From Lacrimispora sphenoides JCM 1415 (GTDB taxonomy: Bacteria > Bacillota > Clostridia > Lachnospirales > Lachnospiraceae), in the NCBI RefSeq assembly GCF_900105615.1, contig NZ_LT630003.1, positions 5,024,001-5,088,000 of the forward strand: a stretch of DNA of 64,000 nt, read 5' to 3'. Within the stretch, counting starts at the first letter, position 1. Each line of letters opens with the position of its first letter. Below the pieces are notes generated by a model. The model worked only from the letters and a program-made list of their open reading frames with translations, had not been told where the DNA came from and made no database searches. Shown here one piece after another: positions 37,018 through 45,870 of the stretch. Position numbers and translations under genes: made by a program.

Positions 37018-37875
37018 ATGAAAGGTCTACTTGTAAGGATTGACAGCTATCTCCAGGATGCCGGAGAAGCGGAAAAAGAGCTGATAAAAAGACTGCACAA
37101 AAATCCGGAATCAGTCCTCCGAAAGAGTATTAAGGAGATTGCCAAAGAAACTTATACCTCTCCGGCAACGGTCGTAAGGCTATGCAAGAAACTGGGCTGT
37201 AAAGGATATAAGGATTTTCAGAATACCCTTGCTTATGAAGTGGCTTTATTCCAGGAGAGCAGGGACATTGCGTTTCAGAAGATCACACGGGAAGATTCCA
37301 TGGAGGACATTATTTATAAGGTTACAAAGAAAAATATCGAATCCCTGGAAACCACTCAAAAGCTGATAGAACCTAAGGTAGTAGCAGAATGTGTGAAGCT
37401 GCTGGAAAATAGCAGAACCGTCACCTTGTTTGGACTGGGAACCTCCCTTCTGGCTGCAAGAGATTTGTACTTAAAGCTCCTTAGGGCTGATGTGATATGC
37501 AATGTCTGCGACGACTGGCATACACAGTTACTGGCTGCCAGAAATTTAAGAAAAGGTGATCTTGCTATTGCCATCAGCTATTCAGGACTTACGGAAGAAA
37601 TACTTCAGTGCGTAAAGGAAGCAAAAGGAAATGGGGCAAAGGTGATCGCCATCACAAGGGCAGTGGAATCGGAACTGGCTTCTGAAGCTGATTTCGTCCT
37701 TCCTGTTGCGGCAACAGAGCTGATACACCGAAGCGGTGCCATGTCTTCCCGAATTTCACAATTAAATGTAATAGACATTTTTTTTACTGCTTATGTCAAT
37801 AGAAATTATGATGTGTGTATGAGTAAATTCACGAAAAATTATATACAGAAGAAAGGAAGTACAGAGCATGATTGA
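37018..37875 (+). CDS. murR: RpiR-family regulator of MurNAc catabolism
   Basis: 285 residues: an N-terminal HTH_6 domain (about 1-75, with SPATVVRLCKKLGCKGYKDF as recognition helix region) and a sugar-phosphate-binding SIS domain (about 120-250, FGLGTSLLAARDL and ISYSGLTEEI). Its stop overlaps murQ by 8 bases, and it heads an operon that imports and breaks down MurNAc sugars, so MurNAc-6-phosphate is the likely effector. It may act on the palindrome at 36897-36915. Confidence 0.88.
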   Translation: MKGLLVRIDSYLQDAGEAEKELIKRLHKNPESVLRKSIKEIAKETYTSPATVVRLCKKLGCKGYKDFQNTLAYEVALFQESRDIAFQKITREDSMEDIIYKVTKKNIESLETTQKLIEPKVVAECVKLLENSRTVTLFGLGTSLLAARDLYLKLLRADVICNVCDDWHTQLLAARNLRKGDLAIAISYSGLTEEILQCVKEAKGNGAKVIAITRAVESELASEADFVLPVAATELIHRSGAMSSRISQLNVIDIFFTAYVNRNYDVCMSKFTKNYIQKKGSTEHD

Positions 37876-38761
37876 TTTGTCAGTGCTGACAACAGAGTCC
37901 CGCAATCCGGATACCATGAACCTGGATGAAATGACACCGCTTCAAATTGCGGCTGTCATGAACCAGGAAGATGAAAAGGCCGTAAAAGCCGTGGAGGAAG
38001 TGCTCCCCCAGATTGCCACAGCAATCGAATGGGCAACAGACAGCCTGAAAGCAGGAGGCCGTATCATATATATTGGCGCAGGAACATCCGGTCGTCTTGG
38101 AGTATTGGATGCGGTAGAATGTCCGCCCACCTTCGGTGTTCCCAGGGAACTGGTAGTAGGCCTGATCGCAGGCGGAGATAAAGCGTTTGTAGAGGCAGTA
38201 GAAGGAGCCGAGGACAGTGAGACCTTATGTGAGGCAGAGTTAAAGGAGATTGGTCTTACCTCAAAGGATATTGTGATCGGACTGGCGGCATCCGGCCGAA
38301 CACCTTATGTAATCTACGGCCTTGATTTTGCAAATAAAACAGGCTGCCATACCGTAGCCATTGCATGTAATAAAGGATCTGATGTAGGAAAAAAAGCAAA
38401 GCTGGCCATTGAACCGGTGACAGGGCCTGAGGTATTGACCGGATCAACCAGATTGAAGGCAGGAACAGCACAAAAAATGATCCTCAATATGATTTCAACA
38501 GGAAGCATGGTTGGAATCGGGAAAGCCTACGAAAATCTGATGGTTGATGTAAAGCAGAGCAACGAAAAGCTGGTAGTAAGATCACAGAATATTGTGATGA
38601 CAGCAACAGGCTGCACCAGAGAAGAAGCCGAAGCGGTATTAAAACAGGCAGAAGGACATGTTAAAACTGCTATTACAATGATTTTGCTGGACTGTGATCC
38701 AGAGGATGCAAGACAAAAGTTATCACAAGCCGGAGGGAAGATCCGCAAGGCTTTGAAATAA
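37868..38761 (+). CDS. murQ: N-acetylmuramic acid 6-phosphate etherase
   Basis: A 297-residue SIS-domain lyase that removes the D-lactyl ether from MurNAc-6-phosphate to give GlcNAc-6-phosphate. The family signatures are TESRNPDTMNLDEM at the N-terminus, IYIGAGTSGRLGVLDAVECPPTFG with the catalytic Glu, GLAASGRTPYV and NMISTGSMV. A C-terminal UBA-like helical segment is present. Translationally coupled to murR and followed by the PTS gene after 58 bases. Confidence 0.95.
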   Translation: MIDLSVLTTESRNPDTMNLDEMTPLQIAAVMNQEDEKAVKAVEEVLPQIATAIEWATDSLKAGGRIIYIGAGTSGRLGVLDAVECPPTFGVPRELVVGLIAGGDKAFVEAVEGAEDSETLCEAELKEIGLTSKDIVIGLAASGRTPYVIYGLDFANKTGCHTVAIACNKGSDVGKKAKLAIEPVTGPEVLTGSTRLKAGTAQKMILNMISTGSMVGIGKAYENLMVDVKQSNEKLVVRSQNIVMTATGCTREEAEAVLKQAEGHVKTAITMILLDCDPEDARQKLSQAGGKIRKALK

Positions 38762-38819
38762 AAGAAAGGAGTTTTAAAGTTCTTTAATAACTTAATTATA
38801 TTTTCAAAGGAGGATTATC

Positions 38820-40250
38820 GTGAATTACAAGCAAATCAGTGAACAATTATTAACGCTGCTTGGGGGAAAAGCGAACATAACTTCCAATGCTGCCTGCATG
38901 ACAAGGCTTCGTGTCGGCTTAAGGGATACATCAAAGGCTGATATTGAAGGCGTGAAAAAGGTAGAGGGAGTTCTTGGGGTTGTTGAGAGTGACACGCTCC
39001 AGATTGTATTTGGACCGGGGAAAGTAAATAAGGTATTGGACGAATTTTATAAGCTTACAGGGCTTGCAAAAGGCCAGGCTGAGAATGGACCGGATCAGGA
39101 TATTAATGAAGTTGCAAAGGAAAATAAAGCGCTTCAAAAGGCAAAGTATGATAAACCGGTACAGAGATTTTTAAAGAAGATCTCCAATATTTTCGTAGCG
39201 CTGCTTCCAGGCATCATTGCAGCAGGTTTGATCAATGGTATCTGTAATGTTATTAATGTTTCTACCGGCGGATCACTTTTAGGAGTATGGTGGTATCAAT
39301 GCATCCGGACCATGGGCTGGGCACTGTTTGCTTACCTGCCTATCCTGGTTGGATACAATGCTGCAAAGGAGTTCGGCGGTTCAGGAGTACTTGGAGCGAT
39401 TGCAGGTGCCATGTCAATTGCCAACCCGGGTATGCCTCTCCTTGCAACGGTAAAGGATGCTCAGATTCTTCTTCCTATTACTAATACAGCTTTTAATCCG
39501 GCTTCCGGCGGCCTTTTGGCAGCTCTGATCGCAGGCGCATTCTTTGCTTATCTTGAAAAGAATATCAGAAAGCGTATGCCTGATTTAATTGATACCTTTG
39601 TAAGTCCTCTTTTAGTACTTATTGTTGGCGGTATTGTTGCCCTGCTGGTAATTCAGCCTTTGGGCGCAGGCTTAACAAAGGTGATCTTTGCCCTTTTGAG
39701 CTTTGTATATGAAAAGATGGGCGTTGTTGGAGGATATATTTTATCGGCAGGCTTCCTTCCTCTGGTAGCAGTAGGCTTACATCAGGCATTGACCCCGATC
39801 CATGCCCTGCTAAATGATCCGGATGGTGCTACAAAGGGAATCAACTACCTTCTTCCCATCCTTATGATGGCTGGCGGCGGACAGGTAGGCGCCGGTATTG
39901 CACTGTATGTAAAAACAAAGAACGCAAAATTAAAAAGATATATCCGTGATTCCATACCAGTAGGTATTCTTGGAATCGGAGAGCCTATGATGTATGCTGT
40001 GACCCTGCCTCTTGGCAGATCCTTTATCACCGCCTGCATCGGTGCCGGATTCGGAGGAGCTGTTGCAGCTCTTATGCACATCGGTACCGTTTCTCAGGGT
40101 GTATCCGGTTTGTTTGGTTTATTGATTGTCCAGCCCGGACAGCAGATTGGTTACATAATTGCAATGCTCATTGCTTATGCAGGAGGATTCCTGGTAACCT
40201 ATTTCTTCGGGGTAGATGAGGACAGAATCAATGAGGTATATGGAGAATAA
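38820..40250 (+). CDS. murP: PTS EIIBC for MurNAc or MurNAc-GlcNAc
   Basis: 476 residues: an EIIB domain at the N-terminus with the phosphorylated Cys26 (NAACMTRLRV), a linker rich in Lys/Glu, then an EIIC membrane domain of about ten spans with GIGEPMMYAV as the sugar-site loop. No EIIA domain is fused, so a shared EIIA-Glc is needed. GTG start behind AAGGAGG. Substrate assigned from position between murQ and mupG; other amino-sugar glycosides are possible. Confidence 0.88.
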   Translation: MNYKQISEQLLTLLGGKANITSNAACMTRLRVGLRDTSKADIEGVKKVEGVLGVVESDTLQIVFGPGKVNKVLDEFYKLTGLAKGQAENGPDQDINEVAKENKALQKAKYDKPVQRFLKKISNIFVALLPGIIAAGLINGICNVINVSTGGSLLGVWWYQCIRTMGWALFAYLPILVGYNAAKEFGGSGVLGAIAGAMSIANPGMPLLATVKDAQILLPITNTAFNPASGGLLAALIAGAFFAYLEKNIRKRMPDLIDTFVSPLLVLIVGGIVALLVIQPLGAGLTKVIFALLSFVYEKMGVVGGYILSAGFLPLVAVGLHQALTPIHALLNDPDGATKGINYLLPILMMAGGGQVGAGIALYVKTKNAKLKRYIRDSIPVGILGIGEPMMYAVTLPLGRSFITACIGAGFGGAVAALMHIGTVSQGVSGLFGLLIVQPGQQIGYIIAMLIAYAGGFLVTYFFGVDEDRINEVYGE

Positions 40251-41300
40251 ATGAATACAGGAATTTCAATCTATTTTTCAAGTGGAATGGAAAAGAATGA
40301 ACGCTTAATAAAGAAAGCGATAAAGAGCGGAGTGAAGTATGCGTTTACTTCACTCCACATTCCAGAGGAAACAGGAATCGATTACCGTTCGGATGTACTT
40401 AAAATTCTGAGCATGTGCAGGGAAGGCGGGTTAAATCTCATTGTGGATGTGGGCCCGGAAACCCTGGAAAAGTTTGAAACAGACAGCATAGCAGAGCTTA
40501 AGGAGCTGGGAATCACCCATGTCCGCCTTGATTATGGTTTTGATGCAAAAGAGACGGTAGAGATTTCCAAGGATTTTTATGTGGTATTTAATGCCTCCAC
40601 CATTATGGAGGAGGAACTAATGGAATGGAAAAAGTATGGGGCTGATTTTACCAGATTTACTGCATGCCATAACTTTTATCCCAAGCAGTTCACAGCCCTG
40701 TCACTGAAACAAACAAAGGAAATGAATCAGAGGCTTCAATATCTTGGCTTTACTACCATGGCTTTTGTGCCTGGGAATCTGGAATTGAGAGGCCCCTTGT
40801 TTGAAGGTCTTCCAACGGTGGAAGAGCACCGGAGGAGGAAAGACCAGGTACTTTTGAACATGCTGGAACTCTTCTATGATGGTTCCTGCGATGTGGTGTT
40901 AATCGGCGATGTGGATGTAGAAGAAAGGGACTGGAAGGATATCCAATGCTTAAGCCAGGATTATGTGGAACTTAAGGCAGACATACTTTCTCCCTATGAA
41001 TTTGTTAGAGATATCCTTCATCATGACAGGCCGGATTCCAGCGAATACGTTATTCGTTCCCAGGAATCAAGACAGTATAAGCAGGAGATCAAGCCTGGTC
41101 ATGAGAATCATACACAAGTAAGGAAGCAGGGAAGTATCAGCATTTCCAATGAAAATTATTTAAGGTATATGGGAGAACTTGAAATTGCCAGAGTTGATCT
41201 GCCTGGAGAGGATAGGGTAAATATTATTGGGCAGGTACATGACTCTTGTATGAAATATTTGCCATATATTCAGAAAGGGCTTGGAGTGAAACTGATATAA
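40251..41300 (+). CDS. mupG: MupG-type 6-phospho-N-acetylmuramidase (DUF871)
   Basis: A 349-residue cytoplasmic enzyme with an N-terminal TIM barrel (ISIYFSSG, THVRLDYGF, ASTIMEEEL, FTACHNFYPKQ) and a C-terminal cyclophilin-like domain (from about residue 245). The family hydrolyses MurNAc-6-phosphate-GlcNAc delivered by the PTS, so peptidoglycan disaccharide is split before MurQ acts. Its ATG directly follows the murP stop. With murR, murQ and murP it matches the Staphylococcus-type recycling operon. Confidence 0.9.
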   Translation: MNTGISIYFSSGMEKNERLIKKAIKSGVKYAFTSLHIPEETGIDYRSDVLKILSMCREGGLNLIVDVGPETLEKFETDSIAELKELGITHVRLDYGFDAKETVEISKDFYVVFNASTIMEEELMEWKKYGADFTRFTACHNFYPKQFTALSLKQTKEMNQRLQYLGFTTMAFVPGNLELRGPLFEGLPTVEEHRRRKDQVLLNMLELFYDGSCDVVLIGDVDVEERDWKDIQCLSQDYVELKADILSPYEFVRDILHHDRPDSSEYVIRSQESRQYKQEIKPGHENHTQVRKQGSISISNENYLRYMGELEIARVDLPGEDRVNIIGQVHDSCMKYLPYIQKGLGVKLI

Positions 41301-41311
41301 TTCTTCTGTTA

Positions 41312-41358
41312 AAAAAGTCTGTAACCTTTGGTAAGACCGGGGTTACAGACTTTTTTTG
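41312..41358. terminator. Terminator between mupG and the subtilase gene
   Basis: AAAAAAGTCTGTAACC pairs with GGTTACAGACTTTTTT, near-perfect, with T-runs on both strands. It therefore serves the convergent mupG and S8 protease genes. Confidence 0.88.
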
Positions 41359-41389
41359 GTTTATAATTATTATTTCGCACTGCTCATTG

Positions 41390-42691
41390 CTATCGTGAAT
41401 GATTCCAGGTTAGGGCTCCGTAGGCGTCTAGAAGACCTCCGCTTACCATCTTCCCTGTAAGGGTATCCAGTTTCCTGCTGGAATTTAAAAGGATAGTTTT
41501 TACATCTGACAGGGAAATGTCCTGCCGGTAGGAATAGAGCATAGCAGCCACACCTGTTACCATGGGAGCTGCCATGGAAGTGCCGCTCATAAAACCATAG
41601 GCATTACCTGGAACAGTGCTTAATATGTAGCTGCCGGGGGCGGCAATATCAACGCTCGTTGCGCCATAGTTGGAATCCTTGCTTAAGGTCCCGTCAAACA
41701 AAAGGTTTGCCACGGAGATTATGTTGTCATATGGCAGGGAAGCAGGATAAACAGGGTAGATATCTGTATCGTATCCAAGTCCGGAGATTCCGCCGTTACC
41801 GCAGGATACCACAAACAGCATGCTGGAATTTTTCATGGTCTGAGCCAGATCTTCGCTGTAGGCAGTGGTGCCCATGCTTAAGTTACAGATGGAAGCACCG
41901 TGTGCTTCGGCGTAATGGATCGCCTGGATCACCGCTTCCGGGGATCCCAGCCCGTCTTCGCCTCCCAGGGCCTTTAAAGGCATGATCTTTACGTAGTTAT
42001 TGTCCGTGATTCCGGCTATGCCGTAGGCTCCCCGGGCGGCGCTGATGGTTCCTGCCGCATGGGTACCATGGCTGTCCTCGCTGCCGGTAAAGACCTGGTT
42101 ATTTCCGGAGTAAAAATTCCAGCCGTGAATATCATCCACATATCCGTCACCGTCGTTATCGATCCCATCCCCGTCAATCTCGCCGGGATTGGTCCATATG
42201 GCATTTTTAAGCTCCAGATGATTGATATCAATGCCGGTATCGATGATGGCGACAATGACAGAGCGCTTATTCTCAGCCTGATCGTAAAGCTTCCATGCTG
42301 GCTGTACATTAATATCGATTCCGGTGACAGCACCGATCACTGTAGATTCATAGTCTCCGGGACCGGGCTTTGTCGTACCGTCTTTTGATTTCCGTCCATC
42401 GTAAATATTATCAATGGATTTAAATTTGGATTTTAACTCTATAAGGCGGAATTCCCCGTCATTTTTTAACCCCCACTGATAAGTGGAAAATTCATCCGCG
42501 GGGGATAAGTTAATAAGGCCGGGGCCTAGGGCCATAGTCTGCAGTGCTTGTCCACTGTCTGAAGACTGTGCCATAAGTGCGCTTGTCAAGGTCGTTTCAG
42601 TACCATTTCCGGGAGCCGGGCCGCTAAAAAGGGGCAGGCCTGCAAGAAGGAGGGCTAAGATCAGACAGGCAGCACGAGTTATTTTTTTCAT
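41390..42691 (-). CDS. Secreted subtilisin-like serine protease (S8)
   Basis: 433 residues with a signal peptide (MKKITRAAC, hydrophobic to about 22). The catalytic triad is complete: Asp151 (AIIDTGID), His208 (SHGTH) and Ser372 (MSGTSMAAP), with the oxyanion Asn299 (SCGNGG). A thrombospondin-type calcium loop (about 173-187, DGDGIDNDGDGY) is inserted after the Asp strand. A region of about 120 residues between signal peptide and catalytic core may be a propeptide. Single gene, minus strand, with a distinct inverted repeat in its leader. Confidence 0.92.
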   Translation of the reverse strand: MKKITRAACLILALLLAGLPLFSGPAPGNGTETTLTSALMAQSSDSGQALQTMALGPGLINLSPADEFSTYQWGLKNDGEFRLIELKSKFKSIDNIYDGRKSKDGTTKPGPGDYESTVIGAVTGIDINVQPAWKLYDQAENKRSVIVAIIDTGIDINHLELKNAIWTNPGEIDGDGIDNDGDGYVDDIHGWNFYSGNNQVFTGSEDSHGTHAAGTISAARGAYGIAGITDNNYVKIMPLKALGGEDGLGSPEAVIQAIHYAEAHGASICNLSMGTTAYSEDLAQTMKNSSMLFVVSCGNGGISGLGYDTDIYPVYPASLPYDNIISVANLLFDGTLSKDSNYGATSVDIAAPGSYILSTVPGNAYGFMSGTSMAAPMVTGVAAMLYSYRQDISLSDVKTILLNSSRKLDTLTGKMVSGGLLDAYGALTWNHSR

Positions 42692-42712
42692 AGTTTCTAT
42701 CTCCTTATATTT

Positions 42713-42742
42713 GGAACAATCATTGAAATTGTTCCTATTATA
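42713..42742 (-). promoter_or_regulatory. -10 box and inverted repeat in the subtilase leader
   Basis: A minus-strand TATAAT (42737-42742) is followed at once by an 8-base perfect inverted repeat, GGAACAAT (42713-42720) and ATTGTTCC (42728-42735), spacer 7, in the transcribed leader. A second pair, AAAGTGC (42745-42751) and GCACTTT (42771-42777), flanks the -35 area. Repression or activation at either is plausible; no regulator is assigned. Confidence 0.5.
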
Positions 42743-42777
42743 TCAAAGTGCGTGCTCACTGGCTAGTCCTGCACTTT

Positions 42778-42955
42778 AATACATTTTCATTTAAGACTTC
42801 ATATTCTGTTTTTTATCATGATACATTTGAATAAATCCATCAAGAACAGCAAAAGTTTGTCCACACCCTATTTGATACTTCGCTAAAGCATTATATCATA
42901 AACTCTACGCTATAAGATAATAAAATATGAAAAAATTTACATTTATATATAAGAA
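42778..42955. other. AT-rich spacer
   Basis: Nothing recognisable: AT-rich, no open frame of note, no strong promoter seen on either strand. Confidence 0.4.
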
Positions 42956-42977
42956 ATGCCCGGTGGGAACCGGGCAT
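42956..42977 (-). terminator. Hairpin behind a gene remnant
   Basis: ATGCCCGGT-GGGA-ACCGGGCAT is a perfect 9-base stem. On the minus strand it stands 9 bases beyond the stop codon of the remnant frame at 42987 and is followed by a T-rich stretch, so it looks like that gene's terminator. Confidence 0.55.
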
Positions 42978-42986
42978 GATCTACTG

Positions 42987-43088
42987 TTATTCAACTAATT
43001 CCTGTGATTTTTTTTCCATCTCTGCCTCTTCGGGTCTTCTTGCTTCTCTTCTGGCTAGTTCTGCCTTGGCTTCGGCCTGTGTTGGTAA
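42987..43088 (-). pseudogene. Probable 3' remnant of a Glu/Lys/Arg-rich gene
   Basis: An open frame of 33 codons ends at TAA (42987-42989). Its translation, LPTQAEAKAELARREARRPE and then EAEMEKKSQELVE, is highly charged and helical, like the tail of a coiled-coil protein. It is closed upstream by a stop codon at 43089-43091 and has no start or ribosome-binding site. The intact hairpin just downstream supports a decayed gene. Family not identified. Confidence 0.35.
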
Positions 43089-43282
43089 TTAGCCTTTTGT
43101 TATATGAATAAAAATAATTTTATAAGAAAAGAATAGCATTATTTACTGAAATTAGTCTGAAGGCAGTCAGGGAATCAGCAGGTACTTTTTAGCAGCAGTT
43201 GCCATTTTGGACATCAAATGATAATATAATTTTATATATCCGTTTTTGCCTCCGATGGTAAAGGCGCAGAAAGGAGGGCCCT

Positions 43283-44320
43283 ATGGAAGAAAGGAGATTC
43301 CGTAATAAGATAACCTGGTTCACATTCTTTTTCAGCGTTTTGGTCATATGGGTCCATTCCTACAATGCAGTCCTTTTTCTGGGCAACACTAGGACTGCTT
43401 ATGAAGTTGATGCTTTGGAGCGCTTTTTAGGTGATCAGGTGGCTCAGATCGCCGTTCCTGGATTTTTTCTCATATCCTCTTATCTTTTCTTCCGGAATTT
43501 TACCATGGACCGCCTTTGGATCAAATGGAATTCCAGGATCAGAAGTGTGTTGGTTCCCTATATCGTATGGAATCTTTTATATTACCTTGGGTATGTTATA
43601 GGAAGCCGGCTTCCAGTGGCTTCTGATATTATTGGAAAGGGGAAAATTCCCTTTCACTTTACGGTTGCAGCAGATGCGGTGCTTTATTATACCTATAATT
43701 ATGTGTTCTGGTATTTGAACCAGCTCATTATTTTGATTGTTCTGGCGCCGGTAATTTATCTCTTTGTCAGGCAGTGGCTTACGGGTATTTTGCTTCTGAC
43801 CGTAACGCTTGCTGCAATTTACGTCGGCGCTTCTTTGCCTCTTCTCAATCTGGATGCCCTGTTTTATTACAGCTTTGGCGCTTTTTCTGCAGTTTTAGGG
43901 AGAACGATCGCCGAAAAGTCCTGGAACAGGAGACGCTTTCTGGCAGGTCTTATTATTGTGGCAGCAGGGCTTCTCATAAAGGACCTGGATCTTCCAGGAA
44001 GCATTAAGGGAGAGGTTGCTGCTACCACTGTAATCTACCGGCTATTTATTCCGGTGGGTTTATGGTTTCTGGTTCCAGAACAGCATTTGGAGAACACAAA
44101 AGATTGGATGAAGCAGAATTTCTTTCTATATGCCGTCCATTTCGCCATGGTACGGCTGATAAATAAAACGGGAGCATTGCTGCTCCCTGCTTTTCCGCCA
44201 CTGCCACTTGGAATTTTCCTGTTTATGCCGGTTTTATGTGTGATATTCAGTTACTGGGCCGGTCTCTTTCTGCGCCGTTACCTTCCGGTTTTGTGGAATC
44301 TGCTCAACGGAGGGCGATGA
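43283..44320 (+). CDS. Acyltransferase 3 family membrane protein
   Basis: A 345-residue polytopic protein with about ten spans. The N-terminal region FSVLVIWVHSYN places the family's conserved His at the membrane face, as in OafA/WecH-type O-acetyltransferases that modify surface glycans. No extra SGNH domain is fused. ATG behind AAAGGAGGG. The methyltransferase gene on the other strand ends 6 bases away, so the two are tightly convergent. Substrate unknown, probably a wall or surface polysaccharide. Confidence 0.85.
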   Translation: MEERRFRNKITWFTFFFSVLVIWVHSYNAVLFLGNTRTAYEVDALERFLGDQVAQIAVPGFFLISSYLFFRNFTMDRLWIKWNSRIRSVLVPYIVWNLLYYLGYVIGSRLPVASDIIGKGKIPFHFTVAADAVLYYTYNYVFWYLNQLIILIVLAPVIYLFVRQWLTGILLLTVTLAAIYVGASLPLLNLDALFYYSFGAFSAVLGRTIAEKSWNRRRFLAGLIIVAAGLLIKDLDLPGSIKGEVAATTVIYRLFIPVGLWFLVPEQHLENTKDWMKQNFFLYAVHFAMVRLINKTGALLLPAFPPLPLGIFLFMPVLCVIFSYWAGLFLRRYLPVLWNLLNGGR

Positions 44321-44326
44321 ACATAT

Positions 44327-45187
44327 TTAAGCCCACCATCTGCCTGAAGCACCGCAGGGAAGAACCAGTCCGGTCCGGGTTACAGGCAGACCCACTTCTT
44401 CTGACTTTACGGTACCTCCGAATTTTACGCCAATTTCTGTAGACAACATATAGGAAAGTACAGAAGGAGCCAGTCCAGTGGTATAGGAATTGATTAGAAA
44501 GAACAGAGGCTGATCAGACAGAAGCTGAGCGCAAAGCTTCACCAAAGGATAAATGGCGTCCTCTATTTTCCAGATTTCCCCCTTTGGCCCTCTTCCATAG
44601 GAAGGAGGATCCATAATGATTGCATCGTAATGGTTTCCCCTTCTGATCTCTCTTTCAACGAATTTTACGCAGTCATCCACGATCCAGCGGATGGAAGCGG
44701 AATCCAGATTGGAAGAGTGGGCGTTTTCCTTGGCCCAGCCGACCATACCCTTGGACGCATCCACATGAGTGACAGAAGCCCCGGCTTTTGCGGCTGCAAG
44801 GGTAGCACCTCCGGTATAGGCAAATAAGTTAAGCACTTTTACAGGACGTCCGGCCTGTTTTATTTTTTCACTGAACCAATCCCAGTTTGCCGCCTGTTCC
44901 GGAAAGAGTCCTGTATGTTTAAAGCTGAAGGGCTTTAATTGAAAGGTTAAATCCTTATAACTGATTGTCCATTGTTCCGGAAGGTCAAAAAATTCCCACT
45001 CACCGCCGCCCTTGGCGCTGCGATGATAGTGGCCGTTCATCCTTTTCCAGCCTTTTTCCGTCTTGGGAGTGGACCAGATAACCTGTGGGTCAGGACGTAC
45101 AAGGAGATAATTTCCCCAGCGTTCAAGTTTTTCTCCTTCTGAACAGTCTATCACTTCATAATCTTTCCAGCCGTCTGCAATCCACAT
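44327..45187 (-). CDS. RlmI-like SAM-dependent methyltransferase
   Basis: 286 residues from the ATG at 45187. This start was chosen because homologous proteins begin near MWIADGWKDYEVID and an AAAGG element lies upstream; an in-frame ATG at 45208 lacks a site. The Rossmann fold shows VLNLFAYTGGATLAAAKAG (SAM loop, about 118-136) and DAIIMDPPSYGRG (catalytic DPPSY). This resembles class I rRNA cytosine methyltransferases of the RlmI/RlmK group but lacks their N-terminal PUA domain. Probable RNA target. Confidence 0.8.
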   Translation of the reverse strand: MWIADGWKDYEVIDCSEGEKLERWGNYLLVRPDPQVIWSTPKTEKGWKRMNGHYHRSAKGGGEWEFFDLPEQWTISYKDLTFQLKPFSFKHTGLFPEQAANWDWFSEKIKQAGRPVKVLNLFAYTGGATLAAAKAGASVTHVDASKGMVGWAKENAHSSNLDSASIRWIVDDCVKFVEREIRRGNHYDAIIMDPPSYGRGPKGEIWKIEDAIYPLVKLCAQLLSDQPLFFLINSYTTGLAPSVLSYMLSTEIGVKFGGTVKSEEVGLPVTRTGLVLPCGASGRWWA

Positions 45188-45396
45188 AATTGGTGCCGCC
45201 CTTTCCATAAATAGTTAATAGTAGTTTTCTCAAATAATCCGTTCAATAGCCAAAGGCAAATTTGAACTTCCTTGATTATACTGGATAGAGCCGGGAGCGT
45301 CAAGTACGGGAGAATTGATGGAAAAGAGCCCATAATCACACCTTGTCTTTTGTCCTATATAATATAGTATAAATTAAAAAAATGAGGTGTAAATTT

Positions 45397-45591
45397 ATGT
45401 GCTGTTTTAATATAGGCTTTTCTGCCTGCGGATGCGGCTGGAATAATGGATGCTGCAATCGATGTAATAGGGGCTGTAACTGGGGCTGGACGAATGGATG
45501 TAATCGGGGTTGCTGCAATCGGGGCTGCTGCAACCGTTGCAATAGATGCTGCGGTAACTGGGGCTTTAACAATCGCTGCAATTGGTTTTAA
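45397..45591 (+). CDS. Cys-rich Asn/Arg/Gly repeat mini-protein
   Basis: 64 residues, 17 of them Cys, built from repeats such as GCCNRCNRGC and NWGW. GAGGTG stands 7 bases before the ATG at 45397; an earlier in-frame ATG at 45382 lies ahead of that site. No signal peptide and no membrane span. A terminator-like hairpin follows 38 bases after the stop, so this is a stand-alone gene. Composition could suit a metal-binding, disulfide-crosslinked spore-coat-like or modified-peptide role; none is shown by the neighbours. I do not recognise a family. Confidence 0.65.
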   Translation: MCCFNIGFSACGCGWNNGCCNRCNRGCNWGWTNGCNRGCCNRGCCNRCNRCCGNWGFNNRCNWF

Positions 45592-45629
45592 AAAGAATAG
45601 CTGAATCTTTTAACTTAAGGAACTTATTG

Positions 45630-45668
45630 GGACTGAATTCTGTATTAACAGGATTCAGTCCTGTTTGT
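45630..45668 (+). terminator. Terminator of the Cys-rich gene
   Basis: GGACTGAAT (45630-45638) pairs with ATTCAGTCC (45653-45661), and inner CTG/CAG extends the stem. A moderately T-rich tail follows. Confidence 0.7.
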
Positions 45669-45800
45669 CTGCCTGATTTTCATTCGAATTGATATAATAG
45701 TTAATCTCATTTTGTTATATTTATAGCAATGTATTTTTAGATAAAGACCCAGAAAAGACAAGGGAAATAATTTCGTAATAGAATTGAAAGATTAAAACAG

Positions 45801-45829
45801 TTGAATAATCTGAGATTAATTGTTAAAAT
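45801..45829 (+). promoter_or_regulatory. Promoter of the second cell-wall-binding gene
   Basis: TTGAAT (45801-45806), 17 bases, TAAAAT (45824-45829), 41 bases before the start. Confidence 0.6.
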
Positions 45830-45870
45830 AAATTATAGCAAAAAAGGAAATCCTTGTAAGGAGTGAAGAT

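Noticed and set aside
45336..45581. Minus-strand frame of 81 codons rich in Gln, Leu and Pro
   Set aside because: It is the mirror of the Cys-rich repeat gene; its low-complexity repeats follow from the plus-strand codons.
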